DNA from: Aristolochia californica
Lineage: Eukaryota > Streptophyta > Magnoliopsida > Piperales > Aristolochiaceae
Length of the DNA stretch: 64,000 nucleotides
Reading direction: 5' to 3'
NCBI GenBank assembly: GCA_029961685.1
Contig: JARWKL010000010.1
Span: 7,771,931 to 7,835,930, forward strand
The stretch's first letter is position 1. Every line of letters starts with the position of its first letter. The notes beneath the pieces were generated by a model, which was not told the origin of the DNA, did not search any database, and worked only from the letters and a program-made list of their open reading frames with translations. Shown in pieces: positions 54,431 through 64,000 of the stretch. Both the position numbers and the translations under genes were made by a program.

Positions 54431-55264
54431 ACTTGTGCCAAGCTTTAGTAAGTGATACAAAGGAGGACCAGTCTACCCCCATCAACGGAAAATAAAACCG
54501 TTACTGATGATGAGTATGACTTATTCCAAAAAATGAAAACATTGAAGGTCTCTCTTCCAAGTTCCTCCTCGACTGCTGCTGTGACCACCACTTCAGGTAT
54601 GCTCTCTGCCTCCTCTTCATCCTGGATAATTGACTCAGGGGCCTCCAAGCATCTCACAGGTAACAAAAATCTACTCCACTCAGTTTCTCCTTGTCTCTAG
54701 AATAAATTTTTTACCATAGATTACAACTCTCAAACTAAAGTTCTCGGGAAAGAATCCACCTTTGTTACACCATCACTTCCACTCACAAATATTCTTTTTG
54801 TTCCTACTTTTCCCTTGAATCTTTTATCTATTAATCAGCTAAAAAAATAAATATCGATTCAACCAGTGAAACTGAGACAAGTCTATGTCACAATCGGTTG
54901 GGACATCCATCCGCACAATCTCTTAATCATCTTTTCCCTACTTTAAAAGATAGGTTAGATTTAAATTGTGAAGTTTTCCAACTGAGCAAACACCAGAGGG
55001 CTACATACTCACCTCGTCTAGAACTTAAAACTGTTGCTTCTTTTTCATTGATCCACAAAGATGTATGGGGACACTTGAGTGTCTCAAATATTTCCCGAGT
55101 CAAGTACTTTATTACTTTTATTGATGATTTTACTTGTGCCACATGGCTATTTCTTTTTAAAAGAACATTCGGAAATACCATCCATATTTAAATCTTTTCA
55201 TGTTATGGTGTTCACTCAATTTGGTCAGAAAATCAAAGTACTTTGGTCTGACAATGCTTTGTAG
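54430..55264 (+). pseudogene. Copia gag-pol fragment F, related to element E
   Basis: Collinear with 47750-48700 of element E: linker (TVTDDEYDLFQKMKTLK), protease (SSSWIIDSGASKHLTG), gag-pre-integrase (GHPSAQSLNHLFPTLKDRL) and integrase (HKDVWGHLSVSNISRVKYF, FIDDFTCATWLFLFKR, KIKVLWSDNA). No LTRs adjoin it. At 55265 it is abruptly joined to Athila/Tat Gypsy sequence, so it is a truncated piece. Confidence 0.85.
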
Positions 55265-57040
55265 GAAACGTTCCCTGATGAGCAATTGCTCACCACGAGT
55301 GTAACATTACCTTGGTATGCAAATATTATAAATTATTTGGTTACTAATATGTGACCTCCTGGTTTGTCTATGACTCAAAGAGATAAGGTCAAGAGTGATG
55401 CCAAATACTATGTGTGGGATGACACGTAATTATGGATGCATCAAGTCGAGCCAATGACAATAAACAAAGGCGTTGCTTGGGAGGCAACCCAAGGGGAGTT
55501 CGTTCCCCTTTATTTTTATTTTCTCATTTATATGTTGGTTATTTTTGCCTTCTCTTTATATTTCACCTTACATTGGGGACGATGTATGTTCTAAGTGTGG
55601 GGGAGGGAATTTAGGTTGTTTATGTCATGAGCAAGATTAAATTAGGCTCTTGAAAGATTCATAACATGATTGAATAAGTAATCTTCCAACTGAGAATTAA
55701 TTAGTCTAGTTATTTTCTTTGAGGATGGTAGTGACTAAATCTGGTAGACAAAAGCCGACAAGATTTTGAGCCTTTAGACTGACACATCCATATTAGTCTC
55801 ACTATTTTCATTCATGAGAGTTATTCTTCCATGGATTTGTTTCTCTAGAACTTGCCTTGATTCTCTTTGAGGTAACATTGACACATGCATTCATGAACAT
55901 GATTAAGGCCTTATTTTTTATAAGTTACATAAGACAGATAGCCTACCTTGTAATTAATTTTTTTTCCTTTTGTTGAACCCCTTTGATCTTTATTGGTTTT
56001 TTGTTTTTGTGAACCCAATTTACAAGCTTTAAACCTAAAAAAAAAACACCTTTTCCCAAGCCGTAGAGCTAGTGGAGTTGTTCATCATTATGGTTCGTAT
56101 GGGTGTGCAAGAAATAAGTGTGGTGGTGTCTGGATTTGTGGTATGGCTATGACTGGTGAAATGAAACATGTTTTCATCCTCAATTCATGAGTTCCATTGT
56201 TAGTGTAATTTAAAAAAAAAAGTGAAGATAAAAAGAAAAGAAGAAAGGAAGTGATGGAGGGTGTGGTTTTTAAAGTTACAAACTGTCAGTGTTCATAATT
56301 CCTCCAAAAATTCCAAGAAAGGGGTCTATTTATACAAGATAGATACAAATTGAAGAAGCTACTGAGTGGAGTGATTGGTTTTACATGTCTTATATATCCG
56401 AGCTTGAGTTGATTCATTTTTGCTCCACTAGTTTCGATGGCTTTTGAGCTACATTCCAAAATATTTTCTACATTGATCCTAAACCCTATTACAACCCTTG
56501 AAAAGTCCTTATGATTTGTGTAATGTATGTGATATGAGTGGTGGAGAACGAGAAGATATACAAGCCTATGGTTGATCATTTTCTTTGGAATGAATTTGAG
56601 AGAAACACATACCCTTCAAACATATGAGAGTTGAGTATTTATTTCTGTGAGGGTCTACTTATTTGGTTTACTCAATCTTTGAATGAAAATGCTTACTAAG
56701 TAATTGTAAGTTGTTTAAGAATGTTGGTTCATGATATGTTATGAGTTTTGAAGATCTTGTTTTTTCTTTGTTGATGGCATTACAACCTTGGTGTTTTTGG
56801 GAAAGTGAATTTGAGTTTTGCCCGAGGATGAGCAAAAGCTAAGTGTGGGGAATTTGATGAGAATGCAAAATTTCATAATTCTTCCATAATACTTAGGCTT
56901 TTATAGTTATTTGGTGCCTAAATATACTCATTATTCTTATATTTTGATTTAGGCTAGAAATGGAAGCGTTATGTTATGGTCCCTAGCCATGGATCGAGTA
57001 ACTCGTGGTGGGAATTGTGAATCCAGCACTGTAATAGGGT
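55265..57040 (+). mobile_element. Athila/Tat-type Ty3/Gypsy 3' fragment
   Basis: 55265-55437 reads ETFPDEQLL, PWYANIINYLVTNM, then RDKVKSDAKYYVWDD and LW, the spacer between RNase H and integrase in Athila/Tat elements, with two in-frame stops. Integrase is deleted. 55465-55520 carries the characteristic GCTTGGGAGGCAACCCAA word (reading TINKGVAWEATQGEF). A polypurine tract, AAGTGTGGGGAATT, ends at 56854 and is followed by a probable LTR start, TGATGAGAATG, at 56855. That LTR is cut off at 57040 by Gypsy G. Confidence 0.75.
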
Positions 57041-57782
57041 TGTTGGTCTCGGTAATGAAGAAAGGAGCCTCCTTTCCTTGCCTGTTCTCTGTAAGTTTGA
57101 AAAGGAGTTTCCTTTTCTTAATCTTCTCGGTTAAGGGAAGATGTCTCTTGCTATTCTCGGCCAGGAAGGGTTAAACCCTTTTTGCTGTTCTCGTAAGAGG
57201 GTAGGAACCCTCTAGGAATGTTGCTTCTGTTCACGTAGGAGGGGTTAGGCCTTCCTAACCCTGCCTTGCTCGGTTAGAGGCTAAAGCAACCTTCTTTAGA
57301 TGTGCTGCTATGTTAGGCAGTCCAGAATCTACCTTTCTTGCTAGAAAGGGAAGATATCAAACCCCTCTTGCTCTTGTGAACGTGGAAGAGGCTAAAACTC
57401 CTTCTTGAACTCATAAAATAGTAACTCAAGTCCCTCTCCCTTGGCTTGGATAATATCAATGCAAACCAGAATTCAAAGAGAGGAAGAATAAACCCAAATC
57501 AAGAGAGAACTATACCTGGAGCTCGTCAAGGAGACCTCCCAACCCTACAGCTCGTCAAGGAAAACTCCACACCCTATTTAACCTAATTCAATACTTACCT
57601 TTCCTCTATTTCTCTACCCTCTAAATAGGGTTTGACGTCATAAGTGTTTTAGGGCTAAAATTGACAATTCTGCCCCTACGTCATTAATCATTACATAATT
57701 AATGAAAAAAATAAAAGTAATAAACTCAATAAGTCATTGCCGCCTCCATTGGGTGACTTGGTGTGCTATTGAACCCTCAACA
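57041..57782 (-). repeat. 3' LTR of Gypsy G
   Basis: 742 bp. It begins TGTTGAGGG and ends CCAACA on the element strand, next to the polypurine tract. The partner LTR is beyond the window, so boundaries rest on the inverted tips and the tract. Confidence 0.7.
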
Positions 57783-57812
57783 TCTGCGCCCCCCACACCC
57801 CCCTCCAATTCA

Positions 57813-58139
57813 TGGAGAAAGAGCTTGTCCTCAATTTCGTAAGAAGGGTAGACCTGTTGGAAGTTGGCTAGTTGCTCCCATGTCTCATCTTCTATTTAAG
57901 TGTCCTTCCAATGTACTAGAATATCCCACTGGTCATTAATATGATCGGCACAAAATACCGTATAACCCATCCATTGTCCATCGGAGGAAGAAACGGGATT
58001 GCCGAAGGAGGTGGACCCTTAAAGGGTTTCAGCAAGGAAACATGAAACACATAATGAACTTTAGTTGTTGTGGGAAGTTGAAATTGATAGGTGACTGGTC
58101 CGATGCGCCGAATAATAGAGAAAGGCCCAAAGTACTTTG
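57813..58139 (-). pseudogene. Gypsy G integrase C-terminus and chromodomain
   Basis: The minus-strand reading FGPFSIIRRIGPVTYQFQLP, then KVHYVFHVSLLKPFKG, is the GPF/Y module of Gypsy integrases. It is followed by a chromodomain-like end (hy-VHWKDT, stop, EDETWEQLANFQQVYPSYEI, EDKLFLHELEG). This marks the element as a chromovirus (Reina/Tekay-like). One in-frame stop and a frame change are visible. Confidence 0.85.
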
Positions 58140-58299
58140 GGGGGGGGGGTTATTCAACTTGAAGGACGAGATGATCTTCAACCGCATAACCCCCTTCAAC
58201 ACTTGAAGTCGTTAGTAGAGCGCAGATGAAGCTTCATCTCGATGCAAGGGATGAAGGGGTCCTTCATCTCCATGGTTTAATTTTGATCATCTGGAAGAA

Positions 58300-58870
58300 G
58301 GCCTTGTTTGATCTTCTTTTAATTGAAGGACGAGCGACGTTTGCTTTTTCCCCTCTCTCTCCTCGCACCCCGCCTTGCGCGTTGTCATTTCTCAATTTTT
58401 TTTCCTCTCTCCCGCACTCCCTCTCTCGTCTCCCTGCGCCCCCGAAGTCGCTGCTGCCATAAAATTGATCTCGTCCTTTGTCTCCGGCCACCGTCTCAGT
58501 TCCCTCTCATCTCCGGCTTCATCTCTCGGTCTTCTCTCAGCCTTGCCCTCTCTCTCACACCCCCTTTTTCGTCTCCGTGACTCCCTCTCTTCTCTCGGAC
58601 TCGCTCTCTCTCGCTTCTCTCTCTCTATTCCCTCCTGACCTCCCTTTCTTCTCTGTCTTCTCACTCTCTTCTCCCTTTCGGCCTCCCACTCCCTTCTCTC
58701 TCTGGCTAGTCTCCTTTCCCCTGAAAATAACTTCCGATTTCGTTCGATTTCCCCATTTCCATTTCGATTTTCTTCGATTTTGGACATTTGGGCATTGATT
58801 GCTTAATATCTACTTCGATTAGGCATCGATTTCACCCTTCGGCTTCGGATTTCCCCAAATTTCAGAAGGT
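58300..58870 (+). promoter_or_regulatory. CT-rich leader exon of the Harbinger element
   Basis: Pyrimidine-rich DNA (CTCTCTC runs, 58340-58700) without a conserved protein in any frame. It ends in CAGAAG|GTATGCC (58863-58875), a good splice donor followed by AAACCCTAATTTG. It looks like a 5' UTR exon whose intron covers the telomere-like block. The ORF1 start codon is at 59937. This is inferred from sequence style only. Confidence 0.4.
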
Positions 58871-59029
58871 ATGCCTAAACCCTAATTTGTTTTTCATTAA
58901 ATTAGTGTTTTATTTGATTTAAATTTATTTTCAGTGCGTAATTGGGGGTTATTTGTGCATTATTTTGGGATTTAAGGTTACGGTTTATAGTCTACATTCT
59001 TGATTCGTGTATGAATTATTTTTAGGGTT

Positions 59030-59520
59030 TGTTGTTCTGTATTTAGGGGTCTAGTAATTAGGGTTTAGGGTTTATGGTTAGGGATTTAGGGTATTTTAGG
59101 GATTAGGGTTTTTAAGGTTTAGGGGGTTTAAGGTTTTTAAGGTTTTGGGATTTTTGTGTTTTTAAGCTATAAGGTTTTTTGGGTTTAGGGTTTAGGGCTT
59201 TTAATGTATTATGTTTTGGAATTAGTGTTTAGGGTTTAGAGTTTAGTAGGTGATAGGGTTTAGGGTTTGATGGTTTAGGTTTTTTTTATATGCTTTGTGT
59301 TTCGGGTTTAGGGTTTAGGGTTTAGGTTAAGGATTTAGGGTATTTTAGGGATTAGGGTTTTTAAGATTTAGGGGGTTTATGGTTTTTAAGGTTTTGGGGG
59401 TTTTGTGTTTTTAAGCTCTAGGGATTTTTAGGTTTAGGGTTTGGAATTATGGTGTAGGGTGTAGGGTTTAGGGCTTTTAAGGTATGAAGTTCTTGAATTA
59501 GTGTTTAGGGGTTTTTAGTC
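59030..59520 (+). repeat. Degenerate TTTAGGG (telomere-like) repeats, internally duplicated
   Basis: Dense GTTTAGGG/TTTAGGG/TTTAAGG words, including a direct duplication. A segment starting GGGTTTAGGGTTTATGG near 59060 recurs near 59304 (GGGTTTAGGGTTTAGGG). Both run through GGATTTAGGGTATTTTAGGG and a TTTTTGTGTTTTTAAGCT word. It lies within the Harbinger leader, so it is not a chromosome end. Confidence 0.85.
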
Positions 59521-59936
59521 AAATTCAAACAAGGTTGAGTCGCCTACTCGGGCATCCATTAGCCAACGAAACCCGACCCCCATCATTGATGAGGTACAAT
59601 TCATAGTGACTGCAAAGTTATATGGGGCTCTACCAGGGGTCTTCGGTGAATTTAGACTTGATGTGTGTGTGTTTTCATTGTTTAGTGCATATGCATTAGT
59701 GAAAATAATTTAATTAATTTTGAAATGTGTGAGAATGTTGTTGAGAATTTTTGAAGTGCTATGGAATGTTTTTGCAATGTGGTGAGGAGATTCGGGTATT
59801 ATACATATCCACCACATGGTATTTTTTTATGGTTTGTGTTGGTATTTTTTTTTTTATGGTTTGTGTTTCTGTAACGAGTAAAGGTTGTCTGATATAAAGT
59901 TTTTTCCGTGAGGACCATCTCGGATTTAGATTATAC

Positions 59937-60917
59937 ATGGCTGCAAGAAGGCAACCAAGTGGTCGAACATATGATATTTAGACATTCGATGATGATAGCA
60001 AAATGCTCGATCTCTTGGTTGAGCAGGTCAATCTAGGGAACAAGTTGCCTAACGGGGTGTGGAAGCATGAGGTATACATGGACTGTGTAAATAAGTTCAA
60101 TGAAGACACAATCATGAAAAACATTGTTGAGCAGGTGAAGAATCGAACAAGAGCATGGAAGAAAACATACCAAACGGTAACGAGCTGTATCAACACTAGT
60201 GGGTTTGATTGGGATGCAACCACACAACGAGTTACTGCATGTGCTTCTGTATGGCTTGATTACATAAAGGTCAGTAAATTTGTATGGATTGACTACATGA
60301 TGTACTATAAAATATTTTTTATATTTTTCGCGTTAGTATAACTCTATTCCAAGACTTCTAAATGATGTTTTATTCTTGTAGGAGCATAAAGATGCTGAGA
60401 AGTATAGACGTGAAGGCTGCCCCCTGTACGAAAAATTAGCTGTGGTGGTGGGAAACACAATAGCAGTAGGGTCAGGAGCTGCAACCTTTGTAGATCAGGG
60501 CGATGAGGTGATCTGTGAATCGGAACATGTCCCGATGGATGAGCTAGAGGATGTTGATATAGTTAGAGATACTCCATCACCATTATTAAGCATGGATGAG
60601 TCTCTAGGTAATCAATCTGAAAGAAGTAAATGGTCATCTTCAAGTCATCGTAGAAAGAGAACCGAAATGCCCGATGATGACACTAGTAGAAGAATCTTTG
60701 ATGCAATAGATCAATTGCTAAGACATTTGAGAATTTCATGATGAAAGACGATATTGTAAGAGATTGGGTCAAAGCCCTCAGAGAAATCCTGGACTTGCCT
60801 ACAAAATTGAAGTTTCGCGCTCCTTCATGGTTGGATACGCCAAGTAAGAAGGTCAGGTTTACAGAGATGACAGAAAAAGAGCGGGTCGAGTGGCTTAAAT
60901 TTTTTTTTGAAAACTAA
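59937..60917 (+). pseudogene. Harbinger ORF1: Myb/SANT-like accessory protein
   Basis: Starts at ATG 59937 (MAARRQPSGRTYDI) and meets an in-frame TAG at 59979-59981, then continues MLDLLVEQVNLGN, EVYMDCVNKFNED, QVKNRTRAWKKTYQTV and SGFDWDATTQRVTA. This is the Myb/SANT-like domain that PIF/Harbinger elements need for transposase nuclear import and DNA binding. Exon 1 ends at 60269 (AAG|GTCAGT); exon 2 starts at 60382 (GAGCATAAAG). A frameshift near 60735 separates the tail (LREILDLPTKLKF…WLKFFFEN, ending 60917). Confidence 0.82.
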
Positions 60918-61084
60918 TTGTAATGCGTTATAAATACACTATTCTTTTGGAATATTGTTATGTATTAGGTATGATATTTGAATTATGACGTTACAAGACT
61001 TATTAGTATGGTTTGTATTTAAATTTGATATGTTGTTGTGTTTATATATTGCATGGATGAATATGGTGCTTTGAGTATGGATGT

Positions 61085-61225
61085 GGAATGTGGATGAATG
61101 TAGGATGTGGGAGTGTGGATGAATGTAGGATGTGGGAATGTGGATGAATGTAGGATGTGGGAATGTGGATGAATGTAGGATGTGATTGAATGTAGGATGT
61201 GGGAATGTGGATGAATATGGTTGTT
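61085..61225 (+). repeat. About 27-bp tandem repeats between the Harbinger genes
   Basis: Four to five copies of GGATGAATGTAGGATGTGGGAATGT with small changes. They are non-coding and lie between ORF1 and the transposase. Confidence 0.85.
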
Positions 61226-61273
61226 TATAGGTGTGATTGCAAATAGGTTATGATTGAAGATTGATGTTTACTT

Positions 61274-62698
61274 GTGTTTATGAATTTTAGGCAATTGAAT
61301 TTGTGGATTTCCATGGATACTATGACAGACGATGAAAAGGTTGCAACTATGGTTGCATTCACAACTTTGATTATCGCCATGGAAAGATACTATCTGTACC
61401 ATTGCAACAGACATGTACCACGTTCTTGTGGGATGAATGGTCCATTGTATTTGCAAAAGGCACTAGACAAATCACCAGTTAAATTTCAGAAAGTTTACAG
61501 GATGAACCAACGGGTATTTCACAAATTGGCAGATATACTTACTAGTAAAGGGTTTTTATCAGCCACAAAGACCATCTCAATTGAAGAACAACTTGCATAT
61601 TTCCTCCCAACTGTTGGTTAAGGACAAGTGTATAGTGTCACAACAAAGATGTTTGATAGATCAAACTGGACCATAAGTAACTATTTCAACAAGGTATTGG
61701 ATGCAATCCTCAAACTTCATTCTGATTACGTCAAACGGCCTTCAGAACGCACACACTTGAAGATTTTAACCAATTCAATGTTTTATCCCTACTTCAAGGT
61801 AACATCACTTCCTATAACTAAATAATTTTCGATTAATATACAAAGTGAGTAAATATTAATTGAAAATGTATAATTAGGATTGTATTGGAGCTATTGATGG
61901 AGCTCATATCAAAGCCAACATTCCACTTCAAGATCAACCAAGGTTTTGGAATAGAAAATGTTATCTCTCACAAATGTCATGGTAGCATGTTCATTTGATA
62001 TGCAATTCACTTATGTACTTGCTGGATGGGAGGGGTCAGCAGCCGATTCCCGTGTACTGAAGGACGCATTGACTCGTCGAGATAAAATTTTTGTACCTGA
62101 AGGTAAGTAATATATTTTTATGCAGTCATTTTTTATCTATTTTATCTTCAATTATTTTATGTGGTATATAATTTCTATTATAGGAAAATATTATCTAGTC
62201 GATGCTAGTTATGCAAATCTTCCGGGATTTTTGGCTCCATATCGAGGAACCCGATATCATCTACAAGAATTTGGAGATAATATTCCTAGAAATGAAAAAG
62301 AATTATTCAATCGAAGACATTCATCTTTACGGAATATTATTGAGCGAACTTTTGGTGCTTTAAAAGCTCGACTTCAAATTTTAAAAGGCACTCCTCCATT
62401 TTCTTTTAAGATCCAGGTGAAAATTGTACATGCTTGTTGCATACTGCACAATTATATATGTGCAGAAGATTATGATGATATATTTGAATATGAAGATGAT
62501 GATTCGGTTGGCGAGCTCGGTGGAGGAGGTGATGCGGTCCAATTAGGTGCAATGGATGATACAAACAGCGATGATTGCGATGATCTTGAGGATGTGGGTA
62601 GCCAAATAACAAGCATTCGGAGGCAGAGTGCATTAGAATCCACAAGTGCGGCACAATTTCGAGATGCCATATCGACTTCCATGTGGAACGATAAATGA
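61274..62698 (+). pseudogene. Harbinger ORF2: DDE transposase (DDE_Tnp_4 type)
   Basis: Three exons, 61274-61798, 61878-62102 and 62184-62698, with GT-AG introns. Domains: helix-turn-helix region (KVYRMNQRVFHKLADIL, ISIEEQLAYFL); first catalytic Asp in CIGAIDGAHIKA; second in GWEGSAADSRVL; Glu in RNIIERTFGALKAR; then the HACCILHNYI signature. The acidic C-terminal tail is EYEDDDS-rich. Lesions: an in-frame TAA at about 61619 (after LPTVG) and a one-base loss near 61975 that shifts the frame between KCYLSQ and FTYVLAGWEG. The catalytic residues survive, but the protein cannot be made. Confidence 0.9.
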
Positions 62699-63144
62699 TG
62701 GTTTACTCTTATTACTTTTGAACATGCGTCATTTATATGTACTAAACTTGTAACTTGCTGATTTTAATATTAAAGGCACAAACTCGTTATTTGAATAATT
62801 TTTTTAGGTTATTTTCAAAGTTGTATACGTATTTATTTATTATTTTTTTAATTTTATTACTATATTAAACTTCATATTTAAGTCTCTGGTAAATAAAATA
62901 TAATTAAAGTATGCATTTGATTAATTAATTACTTTTAATTTTGTCAAAATATATTATTAATTAATACCATGCAAATCTATCTTATGTTATTAATATAATA
63001 CTTTTTATTCATTAATCATAATTTTTTTATTTACTCTATTGTATTAGTGATTTAATAGTGGTAATTAAAATATTGTTAACTCAAACACTTGGTTTAATTA
63101 ACTTATTTTTATGATTAATAAAATCAATGGTTTTAAATTTCTAA

Positions 63145-63290
63145 GATGAAGATGAAGATGAAGTTGTCCACACTAACACCCTATTTCGAAGATTTCGAAG
63201 ATGAAGTTGTCCACACTAACACCCATTTCGAAGATGAAGATCATGTAGATGCATAAGATGAAGATGAAGATGAAGATGAAGATGAAATTT
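63145..63290 (+). repeat. GATGAA repeats near the right Harbinger end
   Basis: Two (GATGAA)n runs (63148-63165 and 63258-63286). Between them is a duplicated GATGAAGTTGTCCACACTAACACCC (from about 63155 and 63200). GATGAAG words also occur near the left end (58227-58262), so this may be a subterminal repeat family bound by the transposition proteins. Confidence 0.7.
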
Positions 63291-63316
63291 TCCTTTTGTT
63301 GACTAACTCCCCCTTG

Positions 63317-64000
63317 GGGAAATTTTATGTTGTAGTTGGCCTGCAAGGGAGTGTTGACGGTAAGGATGGAGTCGTAACCATACATAGTCACCTTCCTTGT
63401 AGATGATATCCCGGTATCCCTTGTCGTAGAAGTCCTTCATACGAACTTGTGCTTTGAGGAGGTGATCGGAAATATTCTATAGCACCTAGTCCCTTTCAAT
63501 GAGTGTTTGATCAATAGAGTCTACGCGGGTGGAGCCCGGAGTATACGAGCAAAGACGAGGAGGATCTCTGTCATATAGAATGCCAAAGGGAGTAGACTGT
63601 AAAGCAGTGTGGAAGGAATTGTTGTAACAATATTCCAGCCACTATAGCCATTAGACGCAGTTTTTAGGACGATCGCCCACCAGACATCGGAGATACATTT
63701 CCATAGTTCGGTTAACGACCTTTGTTTGGCCGTCTGTTTGAGAATGATATGATGATGAGAACTTCAACTTGGTACCACATAGACGAAACAATTCACGCTA
63801 AAAAGTGCTGGTAAAGACCGCATCACGATCACTAATAATCGATTCTGGAAGACCATGTAAACGAACAATATGCTCGAGAAATATCTGTGCCAGCCTAGAT
63901 GCTGTATATGGGCGAGGAATGGGAATAAAGTGAGCATACTTGGAGAATCGATCCACCACCACAAATAATATTGACCTGCCAGAAGATAGTCGAAGACCTT
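63317..64000 (-). pseudogene. Gypsy G integrase core
   Basis: The minus-strand reading contains VVDRFSKYAHFIPI, LHGLPESIISDRDAVFTS, YHSQTDGQTKVVNRTMEMYL, YNNSFHTALQSTPFGILYDR and YVWLRLHPYRQHSLAGQ. These are the D-D-E integrase core and the start of the C-terminal domain. In-frame stops occur near 63650 and 63480. The reading stops at HKISP where the Harbinger element begins and resumes at KYFGPF on the far side. Confidence 0.88.

Larger units (their letters stand above)
58140..63313 (+). mobile_element. PIF/Harbinger DNA transposon (two genes, inactivated)
   Basis: A 5.17-kb element inserted in the integrase of Gypsy G. It is bounded by a 3-bp duplication, TTG (58137-58139 and 63314-63316). 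The left end, a G-run then TTATTCAAC, and the right end, reverse complement GGGGGAGTTAGTCAAC, form imperfect terminal inverted repeats. Removing the element restores the Gypsy frame SP-KYFGPF. It carries the two genes expected of PIF/Harbinger: a Myb/SANT-like accessory protein (59937-60917) and a DDE transposase (61274-62698), both on the plus strand and both with lesions. The 5' 1.8 kb is a non-coding leader with a CT-rich block and telomere-like repeats. Confidence 0.9.
57041..64000 (-). mobile_element. Ty3/Gypsy chromovirus G, split by a Harbinger transposon
   Basis: A minus-strand Gypsy element running past the window end. Its 3' LTR is 57041-57782 (tips TGTTG/CAACA). The polypurine tract on the element strand (GGAGGGGGGTGTGGGGGG) lies at about 57787-57812. 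Pol is read from 64000 down to 63317 and again from 58136 to 57813. The two parts join exactly when the PIF/Harbinger element 58140-63313 is removed. The 5' part of the element is outside the window. Several stops show that it was already decaying. Confidence 0.88.

Noticed and set aside
58392..58787. Open frames on both strands in the CT-rich block (Arg/Glu-rich on minus, Ser/Pro/Leu-rich on plus)
   Set aside because: Low-complexity translation of a CTCTC-type pyrimidine tract; several frames are open at once and none has a motif.
59030..59520. A chromosome end or interstitial telomere
   Set aside because: The TTTAGGG words are degenerate, duplicated as a larger block and enclosed within a bounded Harbinger element.
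63173..63391. Minus-strand frame with repeated Phe-Ile
   Set aside because: It is the translation of the GATGAA repeat at the end of the Harbinger element.

Overview
This window is plant nuclear DNA, almost certainly from a flowering plant and probably not a grass. It is AT-rich, and its genes have spliceosomal introns. It contains plant-specific families: a CCT-motif protein, a DUF247 protein and a plant Myb/SANT-like protein. Plant-type transposons are abundant: Copia, Ty3/Gypsy chromovirus, Athila/Tat, Cassandra/TRIM, PIF/Harbinger and hAT MITEs. There are also degenerate TTTAGGG arrays. Only four protein genes look intact or potentially functional, together with one tRNA gene.

Layout. 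(1) 1-3140 is non-coding or 5' intron. It holds a 474-bp solo LTR (1723-2196) and a complete 298-bp TRIM/SMART element (2306-2603) with a perfect 5-bp target duplication. (2) 3141-24109 (+) is the C-terminal half of a cytosolic endo-beta-N-acetylglucosaminidase (GH85) gene in six exons; its first exons lie upstream of the window. One intron (3254-20597) is 17.3 kb long because of nested insertions: Copia A (3458-20077) was hit by a LINE (about 4782-8595) and by Copia B (10552-18997); Copia B was hit by a non-coding LTR element, C (11106-14265); C was hit by a Cassandra TRIM carrying 5S rRNA sequence (12322-12742). Another intron carries a 396-bp hAT MITE. (3) 24531-24604 is tRNA-Ile(UAU). (4) 25037-26067 (-) is a three-exon CCT-motif gene, divergent from a single-exon Myb/SANT-like gene at 26823-27779 (+). 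(5) 28.5-35.5 kb is AT-rich and repeat-rich, with hAT-like GAGCTCGAG-rich elements. (6) 35799-37220 (-) is an intact DUF247 membrane protein gene, with a broken tandem copy at about 39985-41013. (7) 41-64 kb is mainly transposons: a SIRE-like LTR and gag start, a Copia element E lacking its reverse transcriptase (45868-49713), a second copy of the C family (D, 51786-53348), fragments of a Copia and an Athila/Tat Gypsy element, and a chromovirus Gypsy G (57041 to beyond the window end) split by a 5.2-kb PIF/Harbinger transposon (58140-63313).

The genes do not form a pathway. ENGase acts on free N-glycans in the cytosol, the CCT and Myb/SANT proteins are probable nuclear regulators, and DUF247 is a membrane-anchored plant family. 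The main story is the order of transposon insertions, which can be read from target-site duplications. No wholly unknown gene system was seen. The most unusual items are the four-level nest inside a live host intron, the 5S-bearing Cassandra with its empty-site relative in the same window, a 5S-free miniature relative of it, and a Harbinger element whose leader contains a CT-rich exon-like block and telomere-like repeats.
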